From contig NC_088342.1 of the NCBI RefSeq assembly GCF_036884655.1, positions 37,382,001 through 37,446,000 on the forward strand: a stretch of 64,000 bases of DNA. The letters run 5' to 3'. How positions within the stretch are numbered: the first letter of the stretch is position 1; every line of letters starts with the position of its first letter. Shown piece after piece: positions 37,101 to 48,512 of the stretch. Under the pieces are notes generated by a model. That model was given only the letters and a program-made list of their open reading frames with translations, searched no databases and had not been told where the DNA came from. This DNA comes from Musa acuminata AAA Group (taxonomy: Eukaryota > Streptophyta > Magnoliopsida > Zingiberales > Musaceae). The position numbers and the translations under genes are program-made.

Positions 37101-40100
37101 TTGTTGATCAATCAATCAAACTATTTGTTGAAACATTATCATTTTATTGCTTATTTATTTTATTTAATTAGCAGTTGTTCCTTCTGTAATCTTATAAAAT
37201 ATTTCTAAGAAGGTCTATCTTATGTAAGCAAATAAATATATATATTACTCTGGCAAGTAAAGCCTCATTACTTCTCACTAGCAGGTAATTTGCAGTTTGC
37301 ATTTCTAGCTGCCATTTCATTCACCATTTTGACTGAACATTCTTTTTGTTTTTGTTTTCTTTGTCTTCAAAAGCTTTCATTTTCTTTGCTTTTGGATTTG
37401 TGTTGTCCTAGATATTTGATGTCTATCTTATTTTGTTACTATATTTCTTAGCTAATTGACAAGCCTCAAAGACTGATCTTCTTGGTCTGATGGTTCTTCT
37501 CAAATGTTTGTTTCTTGTGTGTTTTAATTTGCTATTCTCAATTTCTCAACTTCTCAAGTTTCATTATACTTTGACTTATATATTCATTTGTAAAAATGAA
37601 AAGAAACTTAATCCTTTTCTTCATTTTAATTTTTGCCATTAAAGTTATCATTAGTCCCCATTTTTTGTTCCATGGAAGGCTATTCTAAGAAGAGGGAACA
37701 GACTTGAAAAGGTATCAAGTATTGGCTAGGAGATGGAAACAATACAAGCTTTTGGCATTCCCATGGACTGATAAAGGTAGACCTATAGAGTTCCTTGGAT
37801 GATCTGATATGATGGACAGAAGCTGATCTTTATTTTGATCCAGTCTAGTGGATCAAAACATGGCTGTACACCTTGGATTGAAATCGATGAATTTCATTTT
37901 TCATGATAGTAAAGAGAAATGAGAACCAATGTTTCTCTCTTAAACAACTCATATCCATATCTAGCAAGAAATTTTTATTTTTTTTTCAAAGATAAGTACT
38001 GAAGACGAGATTTGATCCCAAGATCTTGGTATCAACAAACAAGGCTTTATCGGATAGCTGACATCTTTAAAGTATAATTCTTCAAGGACTAAAATTTCAG
38101 AAACTTATCAGTGTGGTTTAGAGGAATATGGCCCAATACATTACATGCATCTATGAGAAACTGAACATGGATGGTTGCCGTCTATGGAAAAAGAAGGGGC
38201 ATCATAATCCGTTAAGGAAAAATAACTAGTTATCTTGTCTCCATCACATATCTAGGTTCTGTTTTGTGATACATGTTATTAGAGTCATTTGCAATCTTTT
38301 CTAGATGTTGATTGGCTATGATCTAATAATCTGGAGACGTTCAGAAGTTCTGAGTTGAGTATGTCCTTTGCTAGTTGTAGACATTTTGCACTGATACTGT
38401 ATATGATGCATCATACTTGTCATCTTCTGGCACTTCCTCAAATGTTCAACCTTGAGTAATTTATAGCTCTCATAAATGGTCATGGTTTATAATCATGTTC
38501 ACCTTATAAAATCTTTGAAGAAGTTGTCTTTATAGGCATCTTATTTTTTTATTCATAGATTTATGCAGTTTAATAGCCAGGTAAATGGTGTAACCTTTTT
38601 TAGTGATTCATGCTGAGGCACTTCAAAGTTCAAAGCTATTATCTATATGTTATCTGATTTCTTGTGATATTAAATTATTTTTGACATCTGAAGTCTTGTA
38701 TTTATTTTCTTGTAGATACGGACACTGGGCATGCTGAGGTCACGTTTCCATTCGTTGCCTGGAGCTTTCAACACATGTCTTGTACCATCTGAGAAAGTTC
38801 GCAACAGGGGATTCTCTTTATCAAAGAGCTTTGCAGAGGTTCTCCTGCAACTATAGAGTACATTGCCTCAAAAGTATTGGCAGTTTTTATCCCATATATC
38901 TAACACCTAGCAAAACTTTAGGTCCCTCCAAGCAAGAGAACTGAGGCAGCAAAATTTGCTCAGCTATGGAATGAAGTAATATGTAGCTTCCGAGAAGAGG
39001 ACCTTATAAGTGACCGGAAAGGCCTTAAGCTGACATATATTCCTTTGTTTTCAAACAATACATGTTAATTGGTTTTCTGGAAGACTCAGACTGCTTTGTT
39101 TCTGTAATTCAGGGAGATGGATCTTTTGCTAGTTCCTTACTCATCGGATCCCAGCCTGAAAGTAATTCAATGGCCACCATTCCTACTTGCTACCAAGGTC
39201 TTAGTCAACACTCAGCTAGTGCTTCTTGAATTCTTGTTAATTTTGAGGTTTCCTATTTGTTAATTTATCAAATTATGAGACAGATACCAGTGGCATTGGA
39301 TATGGCTGCCCAATTTCAATCAAAGGACTCTGATCTCTGGAAACGTATCTGTGTGGATGAGTATATGAAATGTGTTGTTATTGAATGTTATGAGTCCTTT
39401 AAACTTATTCTGAACCTTCTGGTAGTTGGGGAAAATGAGAAAAGGTTTGAATCATACCTTTATCTGTTTTCTTTTTTATTTTCAAGATTCAAGAATGCAT
39501 CCTGGTTCTGATCATAGACTGTGTTCAGTCATTGCATGCTAGGAGTCTTTAGCTTTTGCTGATGTTCTTTTTTGAGTTTTTAGATGATAGACATATTAGA
39601 AAACTGTGGAGCATAGATTATTTTATATGTTACCAGATCTTAGACAGCCAAGAAGTCACATATTATGCTGTTAAATATTGACATATCCTGATAGGATCAT
39701 AATCTATTATAAGATGAAATCACATTTTTGAAATATACCACTTTTACATCCACAAACATAGTGGACTGATGGCAGTGACAAGAAGATCAGAGGCACTGTT
39801 CCATTATTGTCATAAGTCATAACATATAGAAGATGTGCAACATTTCTTTTTCACCATACAGGACCAGGACTTTCAGAAATCAAGGATCAATATCAGATTA
39901 ACATATATGATAGGATGTTTTATTTAAGAATATCATAGGAGATTTGATGGATGTGGAATGGAAGATATACATCTATGAATAAAAGCTTATGGCTGGCGTA
40001 ATTGTCGCATAGATTAATTTGAGGCAGCAATATGTCTGATATTTGCTGAATTCTGAATGTATGATTGAATTTGTTCATGTTACATTTCTATATATATATT

Positions 40101-43100
40101 TAGAAATCTCTCTTACTATATCCCTTTTGTGAAGAAAGATGTCTTAGATGGTAAGCCAGTTTATGCCTACACAATGGATATCACTTGTATTCTTGCAAAA
40201 ATGATGATCCTTGCATGTTATCTAACAGGAAAATTGGCATGCTAGTTATAGAAATTGAAGCTAACTATATCCCTTATGTGAAGAATTATGTCTAAGATGA
40301 TAAGCTGGTTTTTGCCTACACAATGGGTATCACATGTATTCTTGCAAAAATGATAATCTGGTGTCATGATCTAATGAAATGTATCTTGGACATTATGTAA
40401 CAGGATAATTGGCATAATTATTAAGGAAATTGAAGCCAACATTGCAAAGAACACATTTCTCAGCAAATTTAGAATGAGTGCAGTACCAATACTATGTAGT
40501 AAGTTTGTGGAGCTTTTAGCTATCTTGGTAAGTCGTATTTTCAAGTAAATTATGGTAATTGCTATCTCTATGCTTCCAAGTTGTTAAGTTGAATGGAATG
40601 ACAGATACTTTTCTTTCCATATTGCAGAAAGAGGGTGATGCATCTAAGCGTGATACGGTCGTGTTGTTGCTGCAAGACTTGCTAGAAGTAGTTACCCGTG
40701 ATATGATGGTTAATGAGATCCAGTTAGTGTTTTTATATAAAACTCTGTCCTAATGAGTATATTAGTCAAATCTTTTGGGAAAAAAAAATAATAAAGGCTG
40801 ATATTAGCTTTTGACCTTTTTGCTGTCAGCGAGTTAGCTGAGCTTGGACATGGTAACAAAGATTCAGTGCCTCGAAGACAATTATTTGCTGGTACAGGTT
40901 CAAAACCTGCAATATTATTTCCACCTGTAATTACTGGACACTGGGAAGAACAGGTAGATATCAATATAATGAGTCATCTGATTTCCTTCAGTTGAAGACA
41001 AGCTACTGATATTCTATATTGTTGCAGATTAAAAGGTTGTATCTTCTATTGACAGTAAAAGAATCTGCAGTAGATGTGCCAACAAACCTTGAAGCTCGTA
41101 GAAGAATAGCATTCTTCACAAATTCTTTATTTATGGAGATGCCACGTGCACCCCGAGTTCGCAAAATGCTGTCATTCAGGTTTGGTACATAATTATCAAT
41201 AATCATCCAGAGCTTCTTTTGTCTACATTTTGTTACTTATGGTTTTATGTGATATCTTATTTGATAGTCGGATAAACCAGTGTTTGTCGTACCGAATCGT
41301 ACCACCCGGTACGGGCGGTACGTACCGGTCCGCACTGTAGCAGTACAATGTACAGTGCTACAGTGCATCAGTACACTGTAGCATTGCACTGTAGCAGTGC
41401 TACAGTACTCGGTAAACCTGGGTGTACCGCTCGGTACACCGTAGCGTACCGGTACCGAGCCCAGATCGAAATACCGGTATGGTACGGTATTACGAACCTT
41501 GGGATAAACTATCATGGATGGTTGCTTATCTTTTTTTGGGAAATGAGAAATGAGAAAATTCACCTGCTATTATTTTGTTATTTATATCAAGGATTGCAAT
41601 CTTGTACCAGGGTACTGTGCTAATCTGGTATGCACCTGACTGTAATGTATGGTACCCAGTGTGGAATTCAACAACAGCAAAAGTCAACTACAGCATAAAA
41701 CTTACACCTACACCATTCTCCGGATAGGTCTAGAGATTTCTTGTTTGTATGAAAGCCAAAAAAAGACACAGGATCATGGACCTGGAAAATTCTCATATCT
41801 AATCATTATCCATCTATAGCAGAAACAACTTTTATGGTATTTGAATTTTCATTAGTATTTAGTACTTTGTAAAAACTTATGGGTTTAAATTTTTTTCCTT
41901 TAGAAGAGTTATCATCTGAAAATTTTTGGATGGATACTCATTAAAAGGCTACATTAAAGATTGATGCTAATCCACTTAAACGTTTTCACAGATAAGAGTA
42001 TCCTGTCATATCCTAAAATCTAAATATTGTGGTGCATTATTGCAGTCACTTGATTGTCATTTAATAAGCTGATGAGTGAAATTTGAAAGATGGTGAAACA
42101 GTGACTAATTTACTTTGACATTTTTGGGCAACCATGCACAATAATACTGATTAGTGGAAACTGCCTGATGCAATTGCCATTCTTATTTAAATTCAGATTA
42201 TTTCAATGAGAAAACTAACTTGCTGAAATATATACTTGAACCATTCCATAATTTGTCTTGGGAAGCATAGCTGAGTTTTTGTGGAGCTATAATCTTTTGT
42301 GCATGTTGAAATCATCATAGTTGTGTAATTATGTCAAATTTCCAATGTATTTAACTATGTTCATGGATTTCACGTGGGTTGGCAGTGTAATGACTCCATA
42401 CTACAGTGAGGAGACTGTTTTTTCCAAAAATGACCTTGATTTAGAGAATGAGGATGGTGTCTCTATCATATTTTACCTGCAAAAGATTTTTCCAGGTTTT
42501 AATCTTTGCTACTTTCCTGGATATACTGAAATATAACCTTTTGGTTTCATAACTTATGAACTGATCCCTCATTGTTTTTCTTGATTCTCTTGTTAAATTA
42601 ATGCAATTGATGATTTGTAATAGATGAATGGAACAACTTTATGGAACGTATCAATTGCAACCGAGAAAGTGAGGTTTGGTCAAATGAGGAGAATGTTCTA
42701 CAACTTCGCCATTGGGCCTCTCTTAGGGGTCAAACACTTTGTAGAACTGGTAATTATCTTGTTATATACTTCAAAATTGTTATGATTAAGTAGCACTTTG
42801 GATCTGTTTCATATGATGCATGTGATACAGTTAGGGGTATGATGTACTACCGGAGAGCTTTGAAACTTCAAGCCTTTCTTGACATGGCTCAAGAATGTGG
42901 TTAGTACCTTTTTCTTGTAAAGATGAAGGATCTTTCGTGTGGTATTCCTTCATGATAATCTCTGATTTTCATCATTCTTTTGCAGAAATACTAGAAGGAT
43001 ACAAAGCAGTTGCTGATCCAACAGAGGAAGAAAAGAAGAGCCAAAGGTCATTATCTGCTCAACTTGAGGCTATAGCGGACATGAAATTCACATATGTTGC

Positions 43101-45386
43101 TACTTGCCAAATTTATGGAAACCAGAAACAGTCAGGAGATCGCCGTGCAACAGACATTTTGAACTTGATGGTTAAGTATGTCATTTTTTCCATCGAAGCT
43201 GACATACTGTTTGGATTTTCTTGTTGTGTTTAGTGTTCATATTCTGCCATCAAGATCAACATTTCATATGGAAATAGTTACATTAGTTTCAAACTTGCAA
43301 TTAGTATGTCTCCTGAGAATTCCAATTGAACCTCACTGATAAATGTCATTCAAATGGTCATCAGGATGATATATCTGAAACTAGAAGATAATTTCATATA
43401 GAATTTTTTACATCAAGACCTGCAATGGTAACATAATCCACTTGATTTTGACTCAAGCTGGTACCCATTTAATCCAGTCCCGATTATAAATCTGGTTTCT
43501 CTGGGATTCTTTATCAGGAAGCATCTCAAAGAAATTGCATGTAGAAATATCTTTAAAATTAGAATAAAAAATAAATCCTTGTTGACTAGACAAATGAATG
43601 AATGCAGGTTTTACATGTTCCAACGGGTATTTTATTGCATGTATTATATGGGAAGCTGATGCATTTTAGCTAAAATCAGCTCATTTGATGGTTCAACTTT
43701 TCTGACGTGTAGATCAAAAGTATAACTGATTAAAATCTCCTCTGTTCCTCTGAGCCAAAAACATAATAGCAACCTTATTCCCACTGAACTACTGGTTATT
43801 ATACATTGCTGGTCAGTAATAATTTAGGATTTTCATGGAAGTGTCTAAAACACCATAATGCTAAAGGTATATATACTATGAATAAGATATCTTCAAAACA
43901 GAGATGGCTGAGATTGGAGATATTTCCTCATGCGATCTCACTGGTTGCATTATATGCTGTCAAAATTCAGTGGTCACAGAGTATATTTTACTGATGGGTC
44001 AATTAATCAAGAGAATGGTGTAGTTAGAGCCTAGAGGGCATTTTCAACTTATGTTGTCCAAAGTTCAAATCAATGGACTTGTCCAGAAATGTGAAACTTA
44101 TAAAGTTCCAACAGTCATCTCACTTTCATGTATGCATATATCTATGTATCTGTACTGTAATAAAAGTTCAATGATTATTTCATGAATGCAGCTACCCTTC
44201 CCTTCGTGTTGCTTATATTGATGAAGCTGAAGAAAGAGATGGTGACAAGGTTCAGAAGGTTTATTACTCTGTGCTGGTAAAAGCTGTTGACAACCGTGAC
44301 CAGGTAACAGCATTTCAAGTTCAATTCATCTATTTTAGGAACAGAATCATGAAAGATTAACATATTATCTTTCTGCTTCAAGGAAATATACCGAATAAAA
44401 TTACCAGGATCAGCAAAAATTGGTGAAGGAAAACCAGAAAATCAAAACCATGCAATAATCTTCACTCGTGGCGAAGCTCTTCAGACTATTGATATGAATC
44501 AAGTAATAATGAATCTCTGGAATGACAGCTGATCCATATAGCATTTAACTAATATTGAGTTACAATTTACAAATTTTTTAGGACAATTATTTGGAAGAGG
44601 CACTTAAAATGCGCAACCTTCTGGAAGAATTTAATGAAGACCATGGACTGCATCAACCTACCATTCTTGGTGTTCGTGAGCACATCTTTACAGGAAGGTA
44701 AAGTCACATGAGTAGTTATAGCATGTTCTCTATTTTTCCAATGCATCGATATATCAGCTAATAAATTAATAATAAAATTTCAATTGTAGTGTGTCCTCTT
44801 TGGCATGGTTTATGTCAAACCAGGAAACCAGTTTTGTAACAATTGGACAGAGGGTCCTTGCCAGTCCATTAAAGTATGCTCATTACCTTTCTTTTTAAAT
44901 TATTTATTTTTCTGCATTATCCTGTAGCCTTTTAGTTCTTATCTGAGATTTTCTGTTTAAGCATGCAATATGCTGCTGGACCTGTATGCTTATATAGGTT
45001 TATGGATTTTGCGCACACCATTTTTCACATGGTGCATGTAATTAGAACCTGACTTTCTAATTTGTTAGTTGTTTAATCAATGTATCCTTGACAACTACAT
45101 TTTTGCATGTCACTTCAATTTTCATCACAATCAGCTCATGCCTGAAGTTGAAGTTTTTCCTTTTAACAGAAATTGCATTGCATTCTTCTTTTACTCTCTT
45201 AACTATTCTGCTTAAATTCAAATTAGTAAATAGTTTATTTGTTTCCCATTGTATTCCCTGCACTCATCCATTTCCCCACCCATCACATCCATTAAGTAGA
45301 GATATTTTGCATTTATTCAATTCATCTGAGGTATTTGATATGCCACAAAGCCATGTTCTGGAATCTGGATTATAGAAAGTAACATT

Positions 45387-45460
<74 letters not shown>

Positions 45461-48400
45461 GTGATACAGTTTTTCTGAAAAACATAACATCATATCCATT
45501 GATGGTTCTTTATTATGATATCTGTTTATTATTAATCTTGATGAGTGATGTTGCAATGAGGAAACCTTTTTACTGGTTAAATCTTAAAACAGCAAGATTA
45601 TATCTTAACCACTTGAGTTTGGCTACATAATCTTTTTCTCACCATTGAGCTTTGTGTAACACAATATCTCTGGTTAAATCTCTTTAAAAGTATAATTTTC
45701 TTTAAATTGGCTCTACAATCTCTCTGGTAATGTCTGATCAATATGTTTCTTTGATCTTATATATTTGCAACTTCCTTCTTGTCCAGTCACTAGAAAGGTG
45801 GGTTCTGGTTTATGAGATATGCAGCCAAAATGATCTTTGTTGTGCTCTGAGCAGCTTTTGGAGGCTGAATAAGATCCATGAGTAGCTAAAGGATCTATAT
45901 GTACCGGTGTCTTGGCCTAATACACACCACTGGTTACATTCAGATTAAGCTGATGAATTTAACTTTGTGATCACTTGATATCAAAAATCTTGACCTCTTT
46001 TTTACCAAAATGTTTACTTTGTCAAAAATTTTAACTGAACCTCAATTATTCCTGCTAGCATTTTGTCCAGCAGAAACTTATTTTGCTGACTTTGCATTTT
46101 GGCTACTTGGTCAGAGTGCGGTTTCATTATGGTCATCCAGATGTGTTTGATAGGATTTTTCATATCACAAGAGGTGGTATTAGTAAGGCATCTCGAGGGA
46201 TCAATTTAAGCGAGGACATATTTGCTGGTAATGTTCCTCTCAAGTCGTTTCTATTAGCTCCAATAAATTTCATCTGTTCATCCTCCTTAACTTTTTCTTT
46301 GAATCTTAGGCTTTAACTCAACATTAAGGCGTGGAAATATCACACATCATGAATACATCCAGGTTGGAAAAGGCCGTGATGTCGGACTTAACCAAATCTC
46401 ATTGTTTGAAGCAAAAGTGGCCTGCGGGAATGGAGAGCAAATACTTAGCAGAGACATCTATCGCTTGGGACATCGTTTTGACTTCTTCAGAATGCTGTCA
46501 TGCTACTTCACAACTGTTGGATTTTACATCAGTTCAATGGTAACCTCTATTTCTTTTCTTACATGTCAGATTTCTATTAGTGCCTATCATTATATGACAA
46601 ATCTTCTGTAAACTCGAAAAAGAAAGAAAGAAAGAAATTGGATTTATTTTGAAAAAAAAAAACATATTTCTTCATCAAGTTATCATAAAAGGAGTCTCTT
46701 TCATCAGAGCTCAACAAAAAGAGGAGTGAGTAATTTTTCACTTTCTAGAAGCTTTTTTTAGCTTCATTATTGTGAACATCTATTTCTCATTATTTTCTTG
46801 TGCAATATTCAGGTGGTTGTAATTATAGTCTATGCCTATTTGTATGGAAGGCTTTACTTGTCATTGAGTGGGCTGGAGAGTGCAATTGTGACCCAGGCAA
46901 GAAAGAGAGGGAACGAAGCTCTAGAGTCAGCAATGGCGTCTCAGTCCGTAGTTCAATTAGGTTTACTAATGGCTTTACCAATGGTCATGGAGATTGGACT
47001 TGAAAGAGGATTCAGAACTGCCCTTGGTGACTTCATCATCATGCAGCTTCAGCTTTGTTCAGTTTTCTTCACTTTCTCCCTAGGAACAAAGTCGCACTAT
47101 TTTGGACGCACTGTCTTGCATGGTGGAGCAAAATACAGAGCAACCGGACGTGGTTTCGTTGTCCGGCATGTGAAGTTTGCCGAGAACTACAGAATGTACT
47201 CCAGGAGCCACTTCGTCAAAGGGTTGGAGCTGATGTTACTACTGATAGCTTATCAGATCTATGGATCCGCGGTGACAGATTCGGTTGCTTACTTTCTTCT
47301 GACCTCATCCATGTGGTTTCTAGTGGCTACTTGGCTATTTGCACCGTTCCTTTTCAACCCATCAGGCTTTGAATGGCAGAAGATAGTGGAAGACTGGGAT
47401 GATTGGATCAAATGGATAAACAGCTGGGGAGGAATTGGTGTGCCGGCAAACAAGAGTTGGGAATCATGGTGGGATGAAGAGCAAGAACATTTGCAGTCCA
47501 CAGGGTTCTTAGGCCGGTTCTGGGAGATCGTTCTCTCTCTACGCTTCTTCCTTTTCCAATATGGGATCGTGTATCACCTGAATGTTGTCAATGCCAACAA
47601 AAGCATCATCGTAAGTGTTTCAGACACCTTAAGCTTACTGTTCTATGTTATCTATGCTTAGTCTAAAGACCCAACTGGAAGACCAGAATTAACAAGTATT
47701 ATGGCACTTCATGCGGTGGAAGTGCTCTTAATCGGCTGATATGCAACTCCTAATGTTCTTCTTGCATTAATCAGGTGTATGGCCTGTCCTGGCTGGTCAT
47801 CGTAGCAGTGATGTTGATTCTAAAGGTAAGCTATTCCCCAGTCAGAAGCCGATATTTGTAGCCTTTCTTTGTTTGTGCTGAGCAAGATCTCCTCTGTGCA
47901 GGTGATGTCGATGGGCAGGAAGCAATTTAGCGCCGATTTCCAGCTCATGTTCCGGCTTCTCAAGCTGCTCCTGTTCATGGGATTCATCGGAACTCTAGTC
48001 ATCCTCTTCACCCTTCTCAATCTGACCGTCGGTGACATCTTCGCCAGCCTCCTCGCTTTCATGCCAACAGGATGGGCGCTACTGCAGGTGAAAGCATCAT
48101 CCTCTCTCGATCAATACGTATCTCTAGTCTATTTCTAGAACTACTTAGCCAACTGCTGCTGCTGCTACAAACCTGTTAATCCAAGACCTGCTTTATTTGT
48201 TTATACTTGTTAACGCTCTTAGACCTATAGATGAGACATGATCAAGGATTTGAGACGCCTCCTGTGGCCGTCATGTTGCAGATATCACAGGCACTGAGGC
48301 CACTGGTGAAGGGGCTGGGCTTGTGGGGTTCCGTCAAGGCCTTGGCGAGGGGGTACGAGTACGTGATGGGGCTGACGATATTTTCTCCGGTGGCCGTCCT

Positions 48401-48512
48401 CGCCTGGTTCCCCTTCGTCTCCGAGTTCCAGACGAGGCTGCTCTTCAACCAGGCCTTCAGCCGAGGGCTGCAGATATCACGTATCCTCACCGGTGGGAAG
48501 AAACAAAACTGA
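25160..48512 (+). CDS. CALS5: Callose synthase, CalS5/GSL2-like (1,3-beta-glucan synthase), 42 exons
   Basis: Makes callose from UDP-glucose at the plasma membrane. In Arabidopsis, CalS5/GSL2 builds the callose wall around pollen mother cells and microspores. Joining 42 exons gives 5,817 nt and 1,938 residues, close to the roughly 1,920 of Arabidopsis CalS5. Order: Vta1-like N-terminus (about 40-220), FKS1 domain (about 300-500), a first membrane cluster (about 500-830), a long cytosolic catalytic region (about 840-1510) and a C-terminal membrane cluster (1518-1938). The start ATG gives MAGGEKAP and lies in a good context. CalS5 rather than CalS3 is supported by [37 protein letters not shown], the AGASQ block and the GGKKQN end. 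All exon phases agree. Oddities: intron 7 is GC-AG, intron 22 begins GA, and there is a decoy copy of the exon 25 start. Mobile elements swell introns 14, 16 and 28. CalS5 identity is from recall of the family, not a search. Confidence 0.93.
27545..27550 (+). other. CALS5: GC-type splice donor of intron 7
   Basis: AACAAG|GCATGT is the exon 7 end; the matching acceptor is GCACAG at 29546-29551. GC-AG introns are a known minor class handled by the major spliceosome, and the AAG upstream fits the strong upstream consensus such donors need. Confidence 0.75.
27937..28385. repeat. Two diverged copies of a roughly 190-bp unit in intron 7
   Basis: Copy 1 is about 27937-28110 and copy 2 about 28200-28385. 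Both run GAGGAGGAT.AGGAGGG, then TGTCAACA, then TCCAGATT plus an A run, then TGAACTAGACTGGAT, then AGTCCAG.TTC.GGTTCCTGGTT, then GTAAATACCAA, then AGTCTGAC or GGTCTGAC. They differ by several substitutions and small gaps. They may be an old tandem duplication or two insertions of one small mobile element. Confidence 0.75.
28390..29550. other. Remainder of intron 7
   Basis: No exon or element is supported here. Short open frames (for example 28526-28774) do not resemble callose synthase and lack good splice sites in frame. Confidence 0.5.
30942..31935 (-). mobile_element. 5'-truncated LINE fragment (zf-RVT and RNase H) in intron 14
   Basis: On the minus strand 31930-31430 encodes a zf-RVT-like region ([45 protein letters not shown]). 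This is followed by an RNase H domain at about 31435-31007: [33 protein letters not shown] and [13 protein letters not shown], keeping the catalytic Asp, Glu and Asp. One stop separates the two parts. No reverse transcriptase precedes it, so only the 3' end was inserted or survived. The left end is T-rich (30946-30952), consistent with a short A tail in reverse. It lies antisense inside the callose synthase intron. Confidence 0.78.
31936..32708. other. Rest of intron 14
   Basis: AT-rich with no supported feature. The open frame from 32552 merges intron sequence with exon 15, whose real start is the acceptor TTTTAG at 32703-32708. Confidence 0.5.
33380..35535 (+). mobile_element. Degenerate LINE with reverse transcriptase in intron 16
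   Basis: In the same orientation as the gene, with many stops. Recognisable blocks in order: [12 protein letters not shown] and [16 protein letters not shown] (33690-33810), then the reverse transcriptase start [20 protein letters not shown] (33980-34040). Next come [20 protein letters not shown] then [11 protein letters not shown] (34150-34240), a relic of the YDRVPR region (34370-34420), and a C-terminal block GWLKWMMMSGVLYDH, then [17 protein letters not shown], then GRPKRL (35020-35400). The 3' end is CAAATAGTTGAAACTTACGG followed by CTTTGTTGTTGTATA, like the TTG-repeat tails of plant LINEs of this group. The 5' edge is uncertain. It is split by the MITE 34776-35012. Confidence 0.82.
34776..35012. 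mobile_element. hAT-type MITE nested in the LINE (copy 1)
   Basis: This 237-bp unit has terminal inverted repeats CAAGGTTCGCTGTACCG / CGGTACGGCAGACCTTG and is flanked by an exact 8-bp direct repeat GTTAAAAT at 34768-34775 and 35013-35020. Its interior is dense in GTACCG, CCCGGTACG and CTGTAGCACTGTAG words and could fold into a long hairpin. It carries no coding capacity. The 8-bp duplication is typical of hAT transposases. Confidence 0.85.
35536..36314. other. Rest of intron 16
   Basis: AT-rich. No feature is supported before the acceptor at 36314. Confidence 0.5.
37053..38715. other. Intron 20
   Basis: A 1.66-kb intron, T-rich. Apart from the SINE-like piece near 38000, I see no gene or element. 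Confidence 0.5.
37985..38085 (-). repeat. Possible tRNA-derived SINE fragment
   Basis: On the minus strand, TGTCAGCTATCCGATAAAGC is followed by TTGTTGATACCAAGATCTTGG and GATCAAATCTCGTCTTCAGT. The last part resembles a tRNA B box (GTTCGAATC) and lines up with GGGTTCGAATCTCGTCTTTT at 59711-59730. The A-box half is weak. Confidence 0.35.
39017..39112 (+). other. CALS5: Intron 22 with an abnormal 5' end
   Basis: Exon 22 must end with AGT GAC CG to join GGAGATGGATC of exon 23 in frame (SDREMD). The next bases are GAAAGG, not GT. The acceptor ATTCAG is normal. An in-frame fallback is TTT|GTTTTC 30 nt further on, which would insert ten residues. The read-through frame stops at about 39066. Confidence 0.7.
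40115..40440 (+). repeat. CALS5: Tandem duplication covering the exon 25 acceptor
   Basis: Unit 1 (40115-40263) and unit 2 (40264-40440) share ACTATATCCCTT, then GTGAAGAA, then GCCTACACAATGG.TATCAC, then GTATTCTTGCAAAAATGAT. Both end in AACAG followed by G(A/T)AAATTGGCAT-like sequence and GAAATTGAAGC. Unit 2 holds the real acceptor (40403) and exon start; unit 1 holds a decoy acceptor (40228) and about 35 nt of exon-like sequence that runs into a stop (GTC TAA) within unit 2. Confidence 0.85.
41278..41501. mobile_element. hAT-type MITE in intron 28 (copy 2)
   Basis: A 224-bp relative of the MITE at 34776, with ends CAGTGTTTGTCGTACCG / CGGTATTACGAACCTTG and an exact 8-bp target duplication GGATAAAC at 41270-41277 and 41502-41509. 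The interior repeats CTGTAGCAGTAC and CACTGTAGC, flanked by CCCGGTACGGGCGGTACG. Relative to copy 1 the interior is inverted. Confidence 0.88.
45391..45459. repeat. (AT)n microsatellite in intron 36
   Basis: About 65 bp of uninterrupted AT dinucleotides, ending TATACATATAG. It lies in the 1.24-kb intron 36, which otherwise shows nothing. Confidence 0.95.

Larger units (their letters stand above)
32709..40953 (+). other. CALS5: Callose synthase exons 15-27 (residues 552-1043)
   Basis: Exons: 32709-33043, 36315-36367, 36455-36515, 36618-36699, 36783-36832, 36966-37052, 38716-38838, 38922-39016, 39113-39197, 39284-39444, 40404-40527, 40628-40722, 40830-40953. Exon 15 holds several hydrophobic spans ([20 protein letters not shown]) and [20 protein letters not shown]. 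Exons 16-20 encode [19 protein letters not shown], the HEFFPY block and [20 protein letters not shown]. Exon 21 encodes [18 protein letters not shown] and exon 22 [11 protein letters not shown]. The exon 22 end is followed by GAAAGG instead of GT; the exon assignment there rests on phase and family comparison. Confidence 0.85.
41028..48512 (+). other. CALS5: Callose synthase exons 28-42 (residues 1044-1938, catalytic region and C-terminal membrane domain)
   Basis: Exons: 41028-41179, 42386-42495, 42624-42749, 42831-42899, 42986-43175, 44192-44303, 44383-44502, 44582-44697, 44790-44873, 46115-46227, 46310-46539, 46813-47610, 47775-47825, 47902-48087, 48282-48512. Glucan synthase landmarks are [100 protein letters not shown] and [12 protein letters not shown]. 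Exon 39 (266 codons) carries the TMs after the catalytic loop, with [20 protein letters not shown] and [19 protein letters not shown]. Exon 42 ends [19 protein letters not shown] and TGA at 48510-48512. Confidence 0.92.

Noticed and set aside
45317..45556. Minus-strand open frame rich in alternating Tyr-Ile
   Set aside because: It is only the translation of the (AT)n microsatellite.
47055..47372. 105-residue plus-strand frame
   Set aside because: Out-of-frame shadow of callose synthase exon 39.
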